Origin: Symbiodinium natans
Taxonomy: Eukaryota > Sar > Dinophyceae > Suessiales > Symbiodiniaceae
Reading direction: 5' to 3'
Assembly: GCA_905221605.1 (NCBI GenBank)
Contig: CAJNDS010002140.1
Coordinates: forward strand, 452,001 to 516,000
Length of the DNA: 64,000 nt
Both the position numbers and the translations under genes were made by a program. Positions 54,562 to 64,000 of this stretch are shown here, piece after piece (the first letter of the stretch is position 1; each line of letters opens with the position of its first letter). Under the pieces are notes generated by a model. That model saw only the letters and a list, made by a program, of their open reading frames with translations, was not told where the DNA came from and did no database searches.

Positions 54562-54622
54562 TGGTTTAGGGTTTAGGGTTTAGGGTTTAGGGTTTAGGGT
54601 TTAGGGTTTAGGGTTTAGGGTT
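54562..54622. repeat. TTTAGGG array
   Basis: Nine perfect units between the cysteine-rich gene and the next unique sequence. Confidence 0.95.
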
Positions 54623-54945
54623 GTCCTTACAACAGCCGCCAGGCAAAATACCTCAGGGCCGTTTGCATTGAATTGCGCCAACCAAGCACAACCCATCCCA
54701 ACCGCTTGCGATTCTAGGCAGTGCCTGCCATTGTGACGCAATGGCAAATAGACATGGCTTGGACAGCAGGCCTGTCCAGCTCCCTCACAGCTCCTTGGGT
54801 CAAAGCAAAATGGCAAAAGTCAGACTCGTAGTTTCACAAGGAGACTTTCAATTCATCGAAAGGCTCAATACATGCTTGCCGTGATCACCATGATTGTCAA
54901 GCACATGCGTGCTTATATGTGATATTTCGTTTCTACAGTACGTGT

Positions 54946-55290
54946 TGCTGTGTTCATTCAGAGTTTTCGTTGGCTGTGGTTACGCTTCTGTGTCATTGAA
55001 GTCATGGGTCTTCTTGTCGCATCATGGTTTGCTTATCGTGATCCTCATGTCGATTGTCGCAGCTGTAGTCGGCATCATTGGCGTCATCCGAGCCACTTGT
55101 AGCACATCGTCTTGTTTGGCTAGGGATGGCTAAGGTTACTTTCCGTAGGTTCACTGCTCGCGCTTGTGCCTGTCCCAGATGAGACAAAAAGCTGCCACAG
55201 CGAAAAGTGCCATGGCGACAAACCACCTGCCCCGCTGAGGAACACTGCAAAGTACTGCCACCAGTTTCACTGTGAATTGCCCAAAGCCCC
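54946..55290 (+). CDS. Coding-like islands, at least one with a membrane helix
   Basis: From 54946 the frame ending at 55133 includes LLIVILMSIVAAVVGIIGVI, a clear hydrophobic helix, but a second plus frame is also open for 60 codons. From about 55160 a plus frame reads KSCHSEKCHGDKPPAP and KYCHQFHCELP, while the minus strand reads RWFVAMALFAVAAFCLIW before a stop at 55151. I cannot tell which frame or strand is used; at least one exon is likely here. Confidence 0.35.
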
Positions 55291-55463
55291 AAAACCCTTG
55301 AACCCTAAACCCTAACAATAAACTGCTAGCTCCAAGCCCACCCACATGAGGCCTGCTCGACGGTGTGGACTCGCCAGACGAGGCCTGCGGATATGGCTGC
55401 CCACAACCGAGGGCTTAGGGTTTAGGGTTTAGGGTTTAGGGTTTAGGGTTTAGGTGCTGAAGG

Positions 55464-55575
55464 TTGGGATGTTCCCCCTTATACTAACAGCTCCTTTATA
55501 GGGATTCTAGTACCCCTTTTCCCCACCCCCACTATAATCCCTAAGGAGCTGTGAGTACAAGGGGGAGCATCCCAA
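55464..55575. mobile_element. Family D TIR element with 8-bp target duplication
   Basis: TTGGGATGTTCCCCCTTATA and its inverse ending CATCCCAA; GCTGAAGG stands on both sides (55456-55463 and 55576-55583). Confidence 0.85.
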
Positions 55576-55692
55576 GCTGAAGGTTTATAGGCTTAAGGGT
55601 GAGGGTTTAGGGCTGTTTAGGGTTCAGGGGTGCCGTAGAAGCAATAGTAATCATAGAAAAACGAGTACGACTAGCAGTAATTGTTTTTTCAG

Positions 55693-56118
55693 CAGTACCA
55701 TTCTTCAGTCGTATTATTCGGAACAGAAGCATGAGCAATCGTACCGACCAGTGTGCCAACTTTGGTTGGAACTGCAGGGCGTGTTCTCACTGCGTCCTCC
55801 GGATGCTTGCCTGCAATACTTCCTCAACCCCAAAGCACACCCAAGCCCTGAACCCTGACTTCGGCCCAAGCCCTGAAACAAAAACTTCCAAAATACCCTG
55901 CATAGGGGTTATCCCAATTATAAGTAGGGTTACAAGTACAGTTATAAGTGGTTATTAAGTCCCATGAACCTTCAAGTGGAGTCCTGCAACCCAACTGAGG
56001 ACGGTGACCCTCCATGCGTTGTCGACATGGAAGAGCAGACCCTAACATCGCCAAGCAGCTTGGCATTAAGCCCATGGACTTGCGGGCATGGATGTTTCTG
56101 AGGCAGCTGTCGCAGTAG
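55693..56118 (+). CDS. Two coding islands of an unrecognised protein
   Basis: Exon from 55693 (acceptor TTTTTTCAG) codes SYYSEQKHEQSYRPVCQLW and LRPPDACLQYFLNP to about 55825. A partial family A element (about 55909-55980) follows, and after it a frame reads IAKQLGIKPMDLRAWMF and LRQLSQ to the stop TAG at 56116-56118. The first part of the second island (55983-56045) is open in more than one frame. The join is not solved. Confidence 0.4.
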
Positions 56119-56307
56119 GGGTTAGGGTTTTAGGGTTTAGGGTCTATAGGGCTTAGGGCCTAGGGTTTCTGGCTTAGGGCTCAGAGGCTCTGATGTTCAT
56201 GGTATAGCGGTGCAACTATCGCAAGCTTATGGTTTAGCGCGTGCATTTCGGAGGCGCGGGCTGTACAAGCAAACCGGGGTTGAAGCTCCCATCGGGCTTC
56301 TTTTTGC

Positions 56308-56610
56308 ATGTTGGGTTTCCGGAATTCGGGGAAACTTAGTGGGTGTCCGTATTTCAAGGGAATCATACTATTTGTCCTCTATCTTCCGGGTCCGCTATTT
56401 TCGCAAACCCCCATTTTGAGCAATCGATTGCGTTTAGGCGTGGGCATGGTATTGACTTTCTCGCTTGAGTTGTTCTGGGAAGGAGATAGGGCCGCAATAA
56501 GAATTAGATCGCTTATGGTGGCTTTCAACAAGTTGATTCAGCCGGAGCAAGCTGGCATAGTGCCGCCCTTCATGCAGCTTCAGGAATTCCCCATGCACTG
56601 CTTCCATTGA
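56308..56610 (+). CDS. 100-codon ORF, unknown
   Basis: Open plus-strand frame with LGVGMVLTFSLELFWEGD and LIQPEQAGIVPPFM, stop 56608-56610. No telomere repeat within. It may be an exon of an unresolved gene; weak evidence. Confidence 0.25.
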   Translation: MLGFRNSGKLSGCPYFKGIILFVLYLPGPLFSQTPILSNRLRLGVGMVLTFSLELFWEGDRAAIRIRSLMVAFNKLIQPEQAGIVPPFMQLQEFPMHCFH

Positions 56611-57228
56611 GCCCAAGTGCGAAGGAGACCCTCACCCCCCACCACTTCTTAGATAACATCAGGATGCTGCGCTCTACGGAGAACGAGATGAAGTAGCACA
56701 TGAACAAATATGAGCCACTTCTTGTTAGCAGCATGCACCTTCGGCCCCTACGCTTCCGTTCGAAGTCGCTCACTAAATTAGGGCACCGAGCAGCAATCGT
56801 CTCCTGTTCATCTCTGAAGACAGTTCCCAACTCCCAACTCCCCAGAGGAATTGAAAAGGCAGGAGTTGGGGGTTCCTTAGCTGTCCAACTTGAGGCGCCG
56901 TGCCACTCTCGCCAAGGCTGCGTGTGTTGTGGTGTGGACTCAGGGTCCAGGTTTCGGATTCGGGCCTGGTACGCGGGATCCCAGGTTAGAGAATGTTGTT
57001 GCAAGAGCTGCTTGCTTAGTTAGAGGTGGCCTCGATTCTATGGTTACAGCAAGTGCTGTGGAATGTGGTGCGCTGATTCGTGTAGGTGGGCGTTTTAAGG
57101 ATGGCTTTAAATATGCCCCGGGCAATTCGGGGGGATCCGAACTACCCAGAGGATTTAAACGTAGAACCTCCAACTAGTGCCCTGTACTATGGGTTTAGGG
57201 TTTAGGGTTCAGGGTTTTGGGTTTATAG

Positions 57229-57495
57229 CTTGTCCTGCTATGTTGTATCTTTCTTTGGAAGACTCTATGGGGGTCTACTTAGATCCTTCCAGTTGCACGA
57301 AGAAAACCGGTTACCGATTGGAGATGCACGCCTTGGTCTTGCTCAAACCCCAAACTCTAAACACTCAATCCTCAACCCTAAACCCTAAACCCTAAACCTT
57401 GCACCCAAAGGCACTCTTCGAAAGATAGCCTGCGCGATCGTGACATGCAACGGCTGTTCCTCGGAATGACGTTGGCGACTTCGGCCCTGTACTAG
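57229..57495 (+). CDS. Two coding islands, possible gene end
   Basis: 57229-57335 codes AMLYLSLEDSMGVYLDPS and GYRLEMHAL between a TTTAGGG tract on its left and CCCTAAA on its right. 57425-57495 codes DSLRDRDMQRLFLGMTL then ATSALY and stop TAG. Both look coding; the join is not in phase as I read it. Confidence 0.35.
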
Positions 57496-58058
57496 CAGGA
57501 GCATGCCGTGTGGGTGCGACATCTGACGCAGGTAAGGGGTTGCATGTGAGCCTAAACCCTGGCAGCCTAAACCCTAAACCCCAGACCCCAAATCCCTAAA
57601 CCCGAAACCCTAAACCATTGACCCTAAACCCTAAACGACTTAAGCATCGACCGAGTCATTGCGGCCAACAGTTGGCCCGAGCCCTACCATTGGCTCCAGT
57701 CCAGAAGGTTATGGGCGAAAAATGGGTAGCATTACCCACCCAAAATGGCGTCCTTAATGCACCCCCAAACTGTTGAATCCTTCAAATAGTAAACCTAAAA
57801 AGGATACCCCTGATTTTTGGCTGACGTGTTGCCCCACCTAGCCGTTGAGTCAGGTATTTGTCCAAAGGCTAAACCCGAACCCGAAACCCTAAACACTGCA
57901 GCCGTTAAAACGCAAACCCGCGGAAAGTCTTAGGCTCAGATCGATCCTTCTCGACTACTGCTCAATTCCATCTGAGTTTTTATTCGAAACGAACATTCTC
58001 CGTGCCTTGCACAACTTATGTAGCCAAAATTCCCGGAAGGGCCATAGAGGTTCTCGGG

Positions 58059-58748
58059 TTACTTGTAATTGTAGCGGGAGCCTGTGCTCATCAACACATT
58101 GGGGCCAGAATTTTCATCTGCGAGGAGATGTTGCAACTCAGGTTGGCTAGAAACTTCGCCCTTGCCTGACGAAAGGGCTGCGTTCAGCGAACCGATGTGG
58201 CTGTGCAGGTCACGCACGGACTCGAACACACAGGTGAACTTTTCAAGAATCCAGAAGCCGAGTGAAGTTTGGCCAGGTCAGAACGACTGCGCCACCAGGT
58301 TGTTCACGCTGAAGGAGTAGCAGACGTCACTCTCAAATTGACCCCGAAAGTACACTCCGGAACCGAATTCGTAAATCCGACAAGCTTGAGCACAGCCCTG
58401 ACTTAAGAAATCCGACTCCCTAAGCCCCAAACCGGAAACCCGTTGTTGTGCACATTTTGAGCCGCAGCCTGCACCTCCGACGCCGAAGTGAGTGGTGTTG
58501 TCAGGTTTGCGTGTGCACAGGGTCACTCTGTGTCACTGCGAGCGAAGTTGCTGAAGCGCTGATCAGCTCAGGCTTCATGGGTTGAACGATCTCAGGGCCA
58601 ACTTGGTGGTCAAGCATGTGGATCTGCTGCCAGACCCTCAGAGCAGGGGGCCTGCTGGCCTGCAGCAGTTGACGAGTTCCGTGGCACATAAACCTGTGAG
58701 CCAAAGAGCGGAGGACTCCATCTCGTTTTCTGGCTTCATCCCCAAACC
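58059..58748 (-). CDS. Minus-strand gene, three exons, unrecognised
   Basis: On the minus strand: exon 58748-58537 (DEARKRDGVLRSLAHRF, ASRPPALRVWQQIHML; donor GTGACA), exon 58397-58296 (GCAQACRIYEFGSGVYF, YSFSVNNL; donor GTGGCG) and exon 58238-58059 (FTCVFESVRDLHSHIGSL, ELQHLLADENSGPNVLM, stop TAA). Both joins are phase 0. The first exon may extend or begin near 58748, where TTTAGGG-type repeat (minus sense) starts. This is the only well supported minus-strand gene in the window. Introns are short (139 and 57 nt) and repeat-free. Confidence 0.6.
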
Positions 58749-58867
58749 CTTGCAACCCACGGGCCCCTAAACCCTAACTCCCTAAACCCCCAAACCCCTA
58801 AACCCTAAAGCCTAAACCCCAAACCCTAAACCCTAAGCCCTCAACACGACCTTCACAACCAAGGCAG
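58749..58867. promoter_or_regulatory. Head-to-head intergenic region of CCCTAAA words
   Basis: About 120 bp of degenerate CCCTAAA/CCCCAAA between the minus-strand gene and the ATG at 58868. If both starts are right this is a shared 5' region; no core promoter motif is visible. Confidence 0.35.
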
Positions 58868-60330
58868 ATGGTGGACCAGCAACTGGAAGAAGCCACTGAG
58901 CGCAGATCGCGGAAACAACCCAGCTCCACTCTTGAAGAAATTATATCCAAAGACAGCTTCTGGCGGTAAGTTCTGCGTAGTGTACGGTAATTTCCATAAG
59001 GCTGACAAAAGGGGTAAAGAATAAAGGGTACGAAGGGCTACACTGGGGCGATCAAAAGGGGCATATGAGGGGAAACGTACCCGCCTGAAATTGTTGTGTA
59101 AGGGGACTGCTGATACGGGGGTCCCTTGAGGCTGCGTTGGGCTGTTTCAGTCCCTCAAACCTACAAGAGTTCCGTGCCGACACGGTGTTTGTTCAATCTC
59201 AGCTGAGGTGAAACAGATCTCCGGGACGCAGGGAAGAAAGCCATGCACAGACAGCAGCAGGCTGTGGGAAGACCATTCCCCCCCCCCCCCCCCCCTAAGG
59301 TTCCCATGCCCCCGTGTTTGGGGTCTGTGTGTGTGGCTTCAGGGTTCAGCGCCGGAGTGGAGGTGTTCACGTGCTGACAGCAAGTGATCCTAGGGAAACC
59401 CTAAACCCTAAACCCTAAACCCTAAACCCTAAACCCTAAACCCTAAACCCTAAACCCTAAACCCTAAACCCTAAACCCTCCGGACTTCCAGGTCGAGCCA
59501 CGTCGCTGAGGCGACCGCTGTGGAGCAGAGCATTGCTGATCATTTTCTTCATGCAACAAGTCTGGGTTGCTCTATAGCCCCCTTGGAATTATTTTATGTT
59601 TATATAAAACCCAAGAGGATACTAAGAATATTTTGTATTAAGCTTCTACGGGGTGTATAGTGCTGTTCAGGAGCTTAGACGTAAGTCTCCATAGCAAGTG
59701 GGCATATAGTAATAGCAAGTAGCACGGTCTAGTTTTTTGAGCTCTTTGACAGCAACCTGGGCGTCCCACTAGTTGCAAAGTCAACGACAAAGAAGGGCTC
59801 GTGGATAACGAATGCAAACCGCAATAGTATGGCGAATATTGAGGTTTCTTAAACCCTAAACCCTAAACCCTAAACCCTAAACCCTAAACCCTAAACCCTA
59901 AACCCTAAACCCTAAACCCTAAACCCTAAACCCTAAACCCTAAACCCTAAACCCTAGAATAGAGAATCACTGATGGCATGGAGCCTTCACCCTTCTGCAC
60001 CTTCAGCTCAGTACAGCGAGAGGACTTGCAGTCGTCTGGTGGCAGACCATCCAACAGATCGCCAAAGACGTTCGTCAAGAAGGCTGGGGTTTAGGGTTTA
60101 GGGTTTAGGGTTTAGGGTTTAGGGTTTAGGGTTTAGGGTTTAGGGTTTAGGGTTTAGGGTTTAGGAGTGCACCATGCTTGTAGCTGGGAAGTGAGCCTTT
60201 GCCATGTCATGAGTCATGTCATGGTTTCCCCGCAAGTATGGATGGTAGCATCCACGCAAACTCTACCACGCCGGACCCTGAGATGAGCCCCTCCAAAACA
60301 CCCTTGAAGCCCTTGGTCACCCACCCATAA
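58868..60330 (+). CDS. Unrecognised plus-strand gene, five exons
   Basis: ATG 58868 follows AAGGCAG, which could be a trans-splice acceptor. Exons 58868-58965 (MVDQQLEEATERRSRKQ, LEEIISKDSFW; donor GTAAGT), 59492-59597 (HVAEATAVEQSIADHFLH), 59742-59843 (LFDSNLGVPLVAKSTTKK, ITNANRNSMANIE), 60007-60088 (STARGLAVVWWQTIQQI, KDVRQEGW) and a last exon ending 60330 (DGSIHANSTTPDPEMSPSK, TPLKPLVTHP, stop TAA). Phases agree for the first four; the last join is not solved. Two introns hold long CCCTAAA arrays and one starts GTTTAGGG. No family recognised. Confidence 0.55.
59396..59480. repeat. CCCTAAA array inside a consensus intron
   Basis: Twelve perfect units, 11 nt before the acceptor of exon 2. 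The intron 58966-59491 has the consensus donor GTAAGT and agrees in phase. Confidence 0.95.
59850..59956. repeat. CCCTAAA array after a donor
   Basis: Fifteen perfect units, 6 nt after the donor GTTTCT at 59844. Confidence 0.95.
60089..60165. repeat. TTTAGGG array starting at a donor
   Basis: Eleven perfect units; the exon before ends at about 60088 and the intron would begin GTTTAGGG. Confidence 0.95.
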
Positions 60331-60626
60331 AAACCCAAACCCCAAGCTCCCTAAAAGCCGAATCTCCAAAAGCCACCGGCCTGCTACAGAGGCCTAGGCC
60401 ACGTTCTGCTTCTTAGGGTTTAGGGCTTAGGGCATCTTCTTGTGGACATCTATGCAACGAAAGCACCACTTTAGTCCACAAATCTGTGGGCGGCCGCACA
60501 TGCTGCACCTATCGCGCAAGTTCGATGTTTCGAAAGAGCCGATTTTGAAGCTTAGAGCTCCTTTTCGCCCAGCCACGACGATGACCACCCAGAACATGAC
60601 CCATCAGGATTCAGGGCTGCGCCCTG

Positions 60627-60735
60627 ACATTCAATTCAAGGCAAATTCAATTCAGCTCCAATTCAAGTCAAATTCAATTCAATGCAGTTCAAGTCAAGTT
60701 CATTTTCAGTTCAATTCAATTCAATGCAATGGCGT
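60627..60735. repeat. ATTCA-rich minisatellite
   Basis: Irregular ATTCA/AATTCAAGTC units, about 110 bp. The ORF spanning it is not convincing. Confidence 0.85.
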
Positions 60736-61099
60736 CACATTCTTTGTCTTCGCGTGAAAACAGGGGGGTGGGGGGCTCTCCAGGCACGGGTCTCCAGAGC
60801 CCGGCACTCGAACACACTTTCGACTCCCTCAAAGAGGAAAGGCACAGCCCCCCCCCCCTTGGGATTTGCCTTAGTCAGACCCTCGGGTATTGCGGGTAGA
60901 ACTAACACCAACGCCATTGAAGTGCCCGAGTTCAGAAGGCTCCCCTAAACCCTATAGGCCCTAAACCCTTAAAGGCCTTTACGGCATAGCCCTGGAGCCC
61001 TCGCTCGTTTGGCAACATCCTCTGAAGCTGCTAGGACAGCCAGAAGGGAGCGAGGAGCTTATCTCAGGCGGGTACTGGGTACTCGCAACCCCAAAGAAC

Positions 61100-61245
61100 C
61101 CAACTCTAGGTTGGCCTCTGGGATGATTTTCTATTTTTCTTATGTGGGTTTATCAGGGACCCTCCATGCTAGGTTGGCCTTTGGGGTAGTTTTGTGTGTT
61201 CCTTAGTTTGGGTTTAGAAGGGACCTTCCACATAAAGCCATTTTT
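61100..61245. repeat. Two tandem copies of a ~62-bp sequence
   Basis: AGGTTGGCCTCTGGGATGAT..GGGACCCTCC and AGGTTGGCCTTTGGGGTAGT..GGGACCTTCC. A third relative lies at 32362-32450 in an intron of the 32134-36174 gene, including TATCAGGGACCCT and TTTCRAAGGG. Confidence 0.75.
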
Positions 61246-61325
61246 CGAAAGGGCTTTGAGGCCAACGCAGTCCACTCGAAGCACTGGGTGCTTGATTTCG
61301 GGGTTTCGGGGCCTTCGGGGGTGAG

Positions 61326-61412
61326 GGTTTAGGGTTTAGGGTTTAGGGTTTAGGGTTTAGGGTTTAGGGTTTCGGGTTTAGGGTTTAGGGTTTAGGGTTT
61401 AGGGTTTAGGGC
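61326..61412. repeat. TTTAGGG array
   Basis: Twelve units, one TTTCGGG. Confidence 0.95.
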
Positions 61413-61655
61413 TCTTTTTCAACACCTTAGGAACACATAGTTGGGTTTACTGTCTTGTGGACTTTTGGTAGATGACTCTAGCATCCTCCCTGCCTCCTTC
61501 TACGCTCTCCGAAAGTGTGTGCGCCTTGTGTCCTTGACCCCGTATTCTGAAGCTTCAGATTCTACCTTTCAAGCACTAAGCACTAAGCCGTGGAAGGTTT
61601 TTCACGACACAGACTGGGGGACTGTCACTTTTGCTTTGAGTCAGCTTTGATCCAG

Positions 61656-61812
61656 CATGTTGATAACCCGAGCCCCCATACTTCCCCCCGAACCCACTGG
61701 AAGAAATTCGATCGCAGACGTCGCGTTCAGGAACACTCTCCCCACATGGGCTCCGTGTTGTCACGCCGATCCCGACATACGATTGAGGAGGAGCGTCCGC
61801 GGAGTTTGAAGG
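61656..61812 (+). CDS. Coding-like island, frame uncertain
   Basis: Two plus frames are open, one reading RAPILPPEPTGRNSIADVAF to a stop near 61812; the minus strand is also open (134 codons). Some coding use is likely but cannot be placed. Confidence 0.25.
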
Positions 61813-62011
61813 CTTAGCTTCAGGGTTCTGAGTGGCATGCAGCGTCAGATACTCAATTCTGCGACGCCTGCACGTCTTTGAAGATAGCGGCATCGAGAAG
61901 CCATGAGAAAACTCTCCCTGAACTGAACGGGCTGACCATACGCCATATGACTGGAAGATTGTGGGCATTTGCACCAACAAAAGCTTCCTTATCAGTTTTC
62001 GCGAGAAGTGT

Positions 62012-62128
62012 TGAAGCAGGGTTCATATTACCGTTCTTGGTGAGTGTATACAAGGTTCCTTTTTAATATTGGTGCGTGTATTTATTGGGTGTCCTGTTGG
62101 GGATACAAGAAATATGAACCCTACTTCA
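62012..62128. mobile_element. TIR element TGAAGCAGGGTT, copy 2
   Basis: TGAAGCAGGGTTCATATTAC at the left, GAACCCTACTTCA at the right; second copy of the element at 8291-8407. Confidence 0.85.
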
Positions 62129-62129
62129 T

Positions 62130-62880
62130 CTCAAGGCTTGACAGGGGTCCTTTGCAATCTAGTAGACCGCTGGTCTGTGGCTCTCTGTTTGCAAGCTCCA
62201 TGCGCCTTCACCTGTCATCCAGAATTTTGGGTCTAGACTTCTTCGGCTGCTTTCCGGCTCTATATACCCTGAAAACCCTAATAATATGTACATATATATA
62301 TATAAACAACGAAACTCGATAAACAAATCAAGCAGGGTCGGGTCTCAAAATACCTGGCCCTCATGGTGAAGTGGAGCCTCAGCCAAGGCTTCCATTCTTG
62401 CTTGAGAACCCTGAAGCCCTAAAAGCCTCATAAAGCCTAGTAGACCCCAATTAGCCCCATAGACCCTGGTCGACCCTAATAAGCCCCAGAGGCCCTAGTA
62501 GACCCGACTGGGCCCATGTGTCAAGCAAGAACGACTCCAGCATGTTCGCGTTGTTTCTTTGGCACGCAGCCGAATTTCGGAGTTTTCGAAATCGGGTCTG
62601 GCACACTCACACGAAGTTTCGAGCCTGTTTAAGATGCTTTTGCGAATGAGAAGTCGATGGTTATGCCGGAAAATCCCAGCCATATTTCTTCTGCGTAATC
62701 CCTATAAACCTTATACACCCTATAAGCCCTGTAAACTCTGTAAACTCTATGAATGCGATAAGCGCCATAATTCAGCCCTGCGAATCCCATAAACCCTCTA
62801 TGCCTTATGAAAACCCTAGAACATACCTAAAAGAACCTTCTAACCACCCTATCAAAATCTTAGAATAACCTCATACAGCT
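62130..62880. other. No supported gene; CCTATAAACC- and CCTAGTAGACC-type words
   Basis: Degenerate words such as CCCTAGTAGACC and CCCTATAAACC (62400-62500, 62700-62830) may be decayed telomere-like repeat. ORFs are short. Confidence 0.5.
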
Positions 62881-62892
62881 TTTGTGTGGTTT

Positions 62893-63010
62893 GAATATGG
62901 GGGCCGTAGTATAGTAGGGATTCAAACAAGGGACCACCATTTAGAGAACTCACCATATGGTCACTTCTCAAAGATGTGGTCCCTTTTGGGGTCTCTACTA
63001 TATATAAGGC
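62893..63010. mobile_element. TIR element TAGTATAGTAGGGATTC
   Basis: GTATAGTAGGGATTCAAACAAGGGACCAC at the left is an imperfect inverse of GTGGTCCCTTTTGGGGTCTCTACTATA at the right. A fragment (ACAAGGGACCATG) recurs near 63088. Confidence 0.65.
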
Positions 63011-63285
63011 GGCCACTCTGATTTTTTTTGTTTGGGGTTTCGGGTCCCAAACCCTACACCCTAATCCCTAAACCCGACGGGTACCCGACAAGGGACCATG
63101 CTTTTGAGAGCTCACCTTTGGGGTTTAGGGTTTGGGGTTTAGGGTTTAGGGTTTAGACCCTGTAGACCAGAACCACCCCAAACCCTCGGCCTGAATTTAG
63201 AGCGCCCAGCCCCACAGCTGAGTAACCCTGAGACTGCCCAGCTTCGATCTAATGGGTTTAGGGTTCAGGGTTTAGGGTGCTTCAG

Positions 63286-63384
63286 GAATCCGAAGTGAAC
63301 ATGAAGAGCAGTGACGAGGACGTCGTTGCACCAAGAAACCCCACAGCTTGCAGCCAGATCATTTTGCTCTTTTCTCTGCCCTGA
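63286..63384 (+). CDS. Terminal exon, unrecognised
   Basis: After the acceptor GGTGCTTCAG the frame reads ESEVNMKSSDEDVVAPRNP, then TACSQIILLFSLP and stop TGA (63382-63384). The intron before it contains TTTAGGG/TTCAGGG units. Codon use is coding-like; no family. Confidence 0.4.
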   Translation, partial: ESEVNMKSSDEDVVAPRNPTACSQIILLFSLP

Positions 63385-63534
63385 ACCCTGTAAACCCTAA
63401 ACCCCTAAACCCTGAACCCTGTAAACTGTAAATTTAAGAGCCTCCGGCTCAAGCCGCCGACCCCGCTGGAGCATAGTTGAGAGGTCTAAACCCGCTCGCA
63501 TGGTTCGAAGATCATCCCAGCCTGCTCGGCAGAT

Positions 63535-63600
63535 GGGTGGGTGGGGGGGGTGGTGGGGGGGGGGGGGGGGGGGATTTTGGAGGGCGCCCCTACCCCCCTG
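63535..63600. repeat. G-rich tract
   Basis: Runs of 7 to about 18 G within 60 bp (GGGTGGGTGGGGGGGG..). ORFs through it are glycine/tryptophan artefacts. Confidence 0.9.
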
Positions 63601-63747
63601 TGCTGAACCGCCTGTTTACGCTGTGCGGGTGGCGCGGTCCTCCACGAAAAAATTGTGCACCGACCCCCCCGTTTTGGGGGGGTAAGGAGGGAAAGAGGGA
63701 GGTTTTCACCTCCTCAAACCCATCCAACACGCCGCCAGGGTCGGCGG

Positions 63748-63860
63748 ACCCTAAACCCTAAACCCTAAACCCTAAACCCTAAACCCTAAACCCTAAACCC
63801 TAAACCCTAAACCCTAAACCCTAAACCCTAAACCCTAAACCCTAAACCCTAAACCCTAAA
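63748..63860. repeat. CCCTAAA array
   Basis: Sixteen perfect units followed by unique DNA to the window end, so it is interstitial. Confidence 0.95.
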
Positions 63861-64000
63861 CTAAACCCGAAACCTGAACTCAGAAGATGCATGTTGTGCA
63901 CCGGACCCCGTTTCCATAGGCAGCCGAGTCATTCAGACTCCGGCTCAAGAAGTGATGTCTCCAGTTCTAAGTTTGGAGATTCGACAGATTGGGGTTTAGG

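Noticed and set aside
61576..61980. 134-codon minus-strand ORF
   Set aside because: Overlaps an equally open plus frame, no motif, no splice support.
1..64000. Window as a chromosome end
   Set aside because: Telomere-like arrays occur throughout, in both orientations, with exons between them, and the window does not end in an array.

Overview
The window is nuclear DNA of a eukaryote, most likely a dinoflagellate. Three things point there: TTTAGGG/CCCTAAA (plant-type) repeats scattered through the interior in both orientations, many short exons split by terminal-inverted-repeat introns of the introner type, and introns that seem to use GC or GA donors beside GT. There is no prokaryotic organisation. 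Very few ORFs are whole genes. Genes were read by finding short coding islands, placing AG acceptors and GT/GC/GA donors, and asking whether reading phase carries from one exon to the next. I know of no transcript data for this window, so all exon joins are predictions.

Layout. 1-942 holds the C-terminal part of a FAD-linked oxidase of the berberine-bridge-enzyme type. About 1866-7329 (+) is a recognisable ATG5 autophagy gene in nine or more exons. About 8678-27713 (+) is a large choline-transporter-like (SLC44/CTL-type) gene in more than twenty small exons; five phase-linked coding pieces at 28390-30636 are either its cytoplasmic tail or a separate gene. 31379-31846 (+) is a compact three-exon gene for a small secreted protein. 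32134-36174 (+) is an unrecognised gene of about ten exons. 36429-37943 (+) is the middle of a cysteine-containing gene that may continue at 52834-52959 across about 15 kb of satellite DNA.

38.4-52.5 kb is a repeat province: four related ~0.55 kb units, three ~0.9 kb tandem units, two blocks of a 55-bp satellite, one block of an 87-bp satellite, and a 2.4 kb array of perfect palindromes made of TTTAGATAG/CTATCTAAA. 53-63.4 kb returns to small exons: short cysteine-rich C-termini near 52.8-55.3 kb, a minus-strand gene (58059-58748), a plus-strand gene (58868-60330) that starts head-to-head with it, and a terminal exon at 63286-63384.

The main discovery is how the telomere-like repeats relate to genes. 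They lie in introns, not at a chromosome end. Several introns begin exactly at GTTTAGGG, so the repeat itself supplies the GT donor, and several end shortly after a CCCTAAA array. Many introns carry TTTAGGG near the 5' side and CCCTAAA near the 3' side and so could fold on themselves. In ATG5 intron 1 the array is flanked by a 15-bp direct duplication of exon sequence, and splicing within the duplication restores the conserved protein. This looks like intron gain by insertion of telomere repeat. At least five families of terminal-inverted-repeat elements act alongside, some forming whole introns with target-site duplications.
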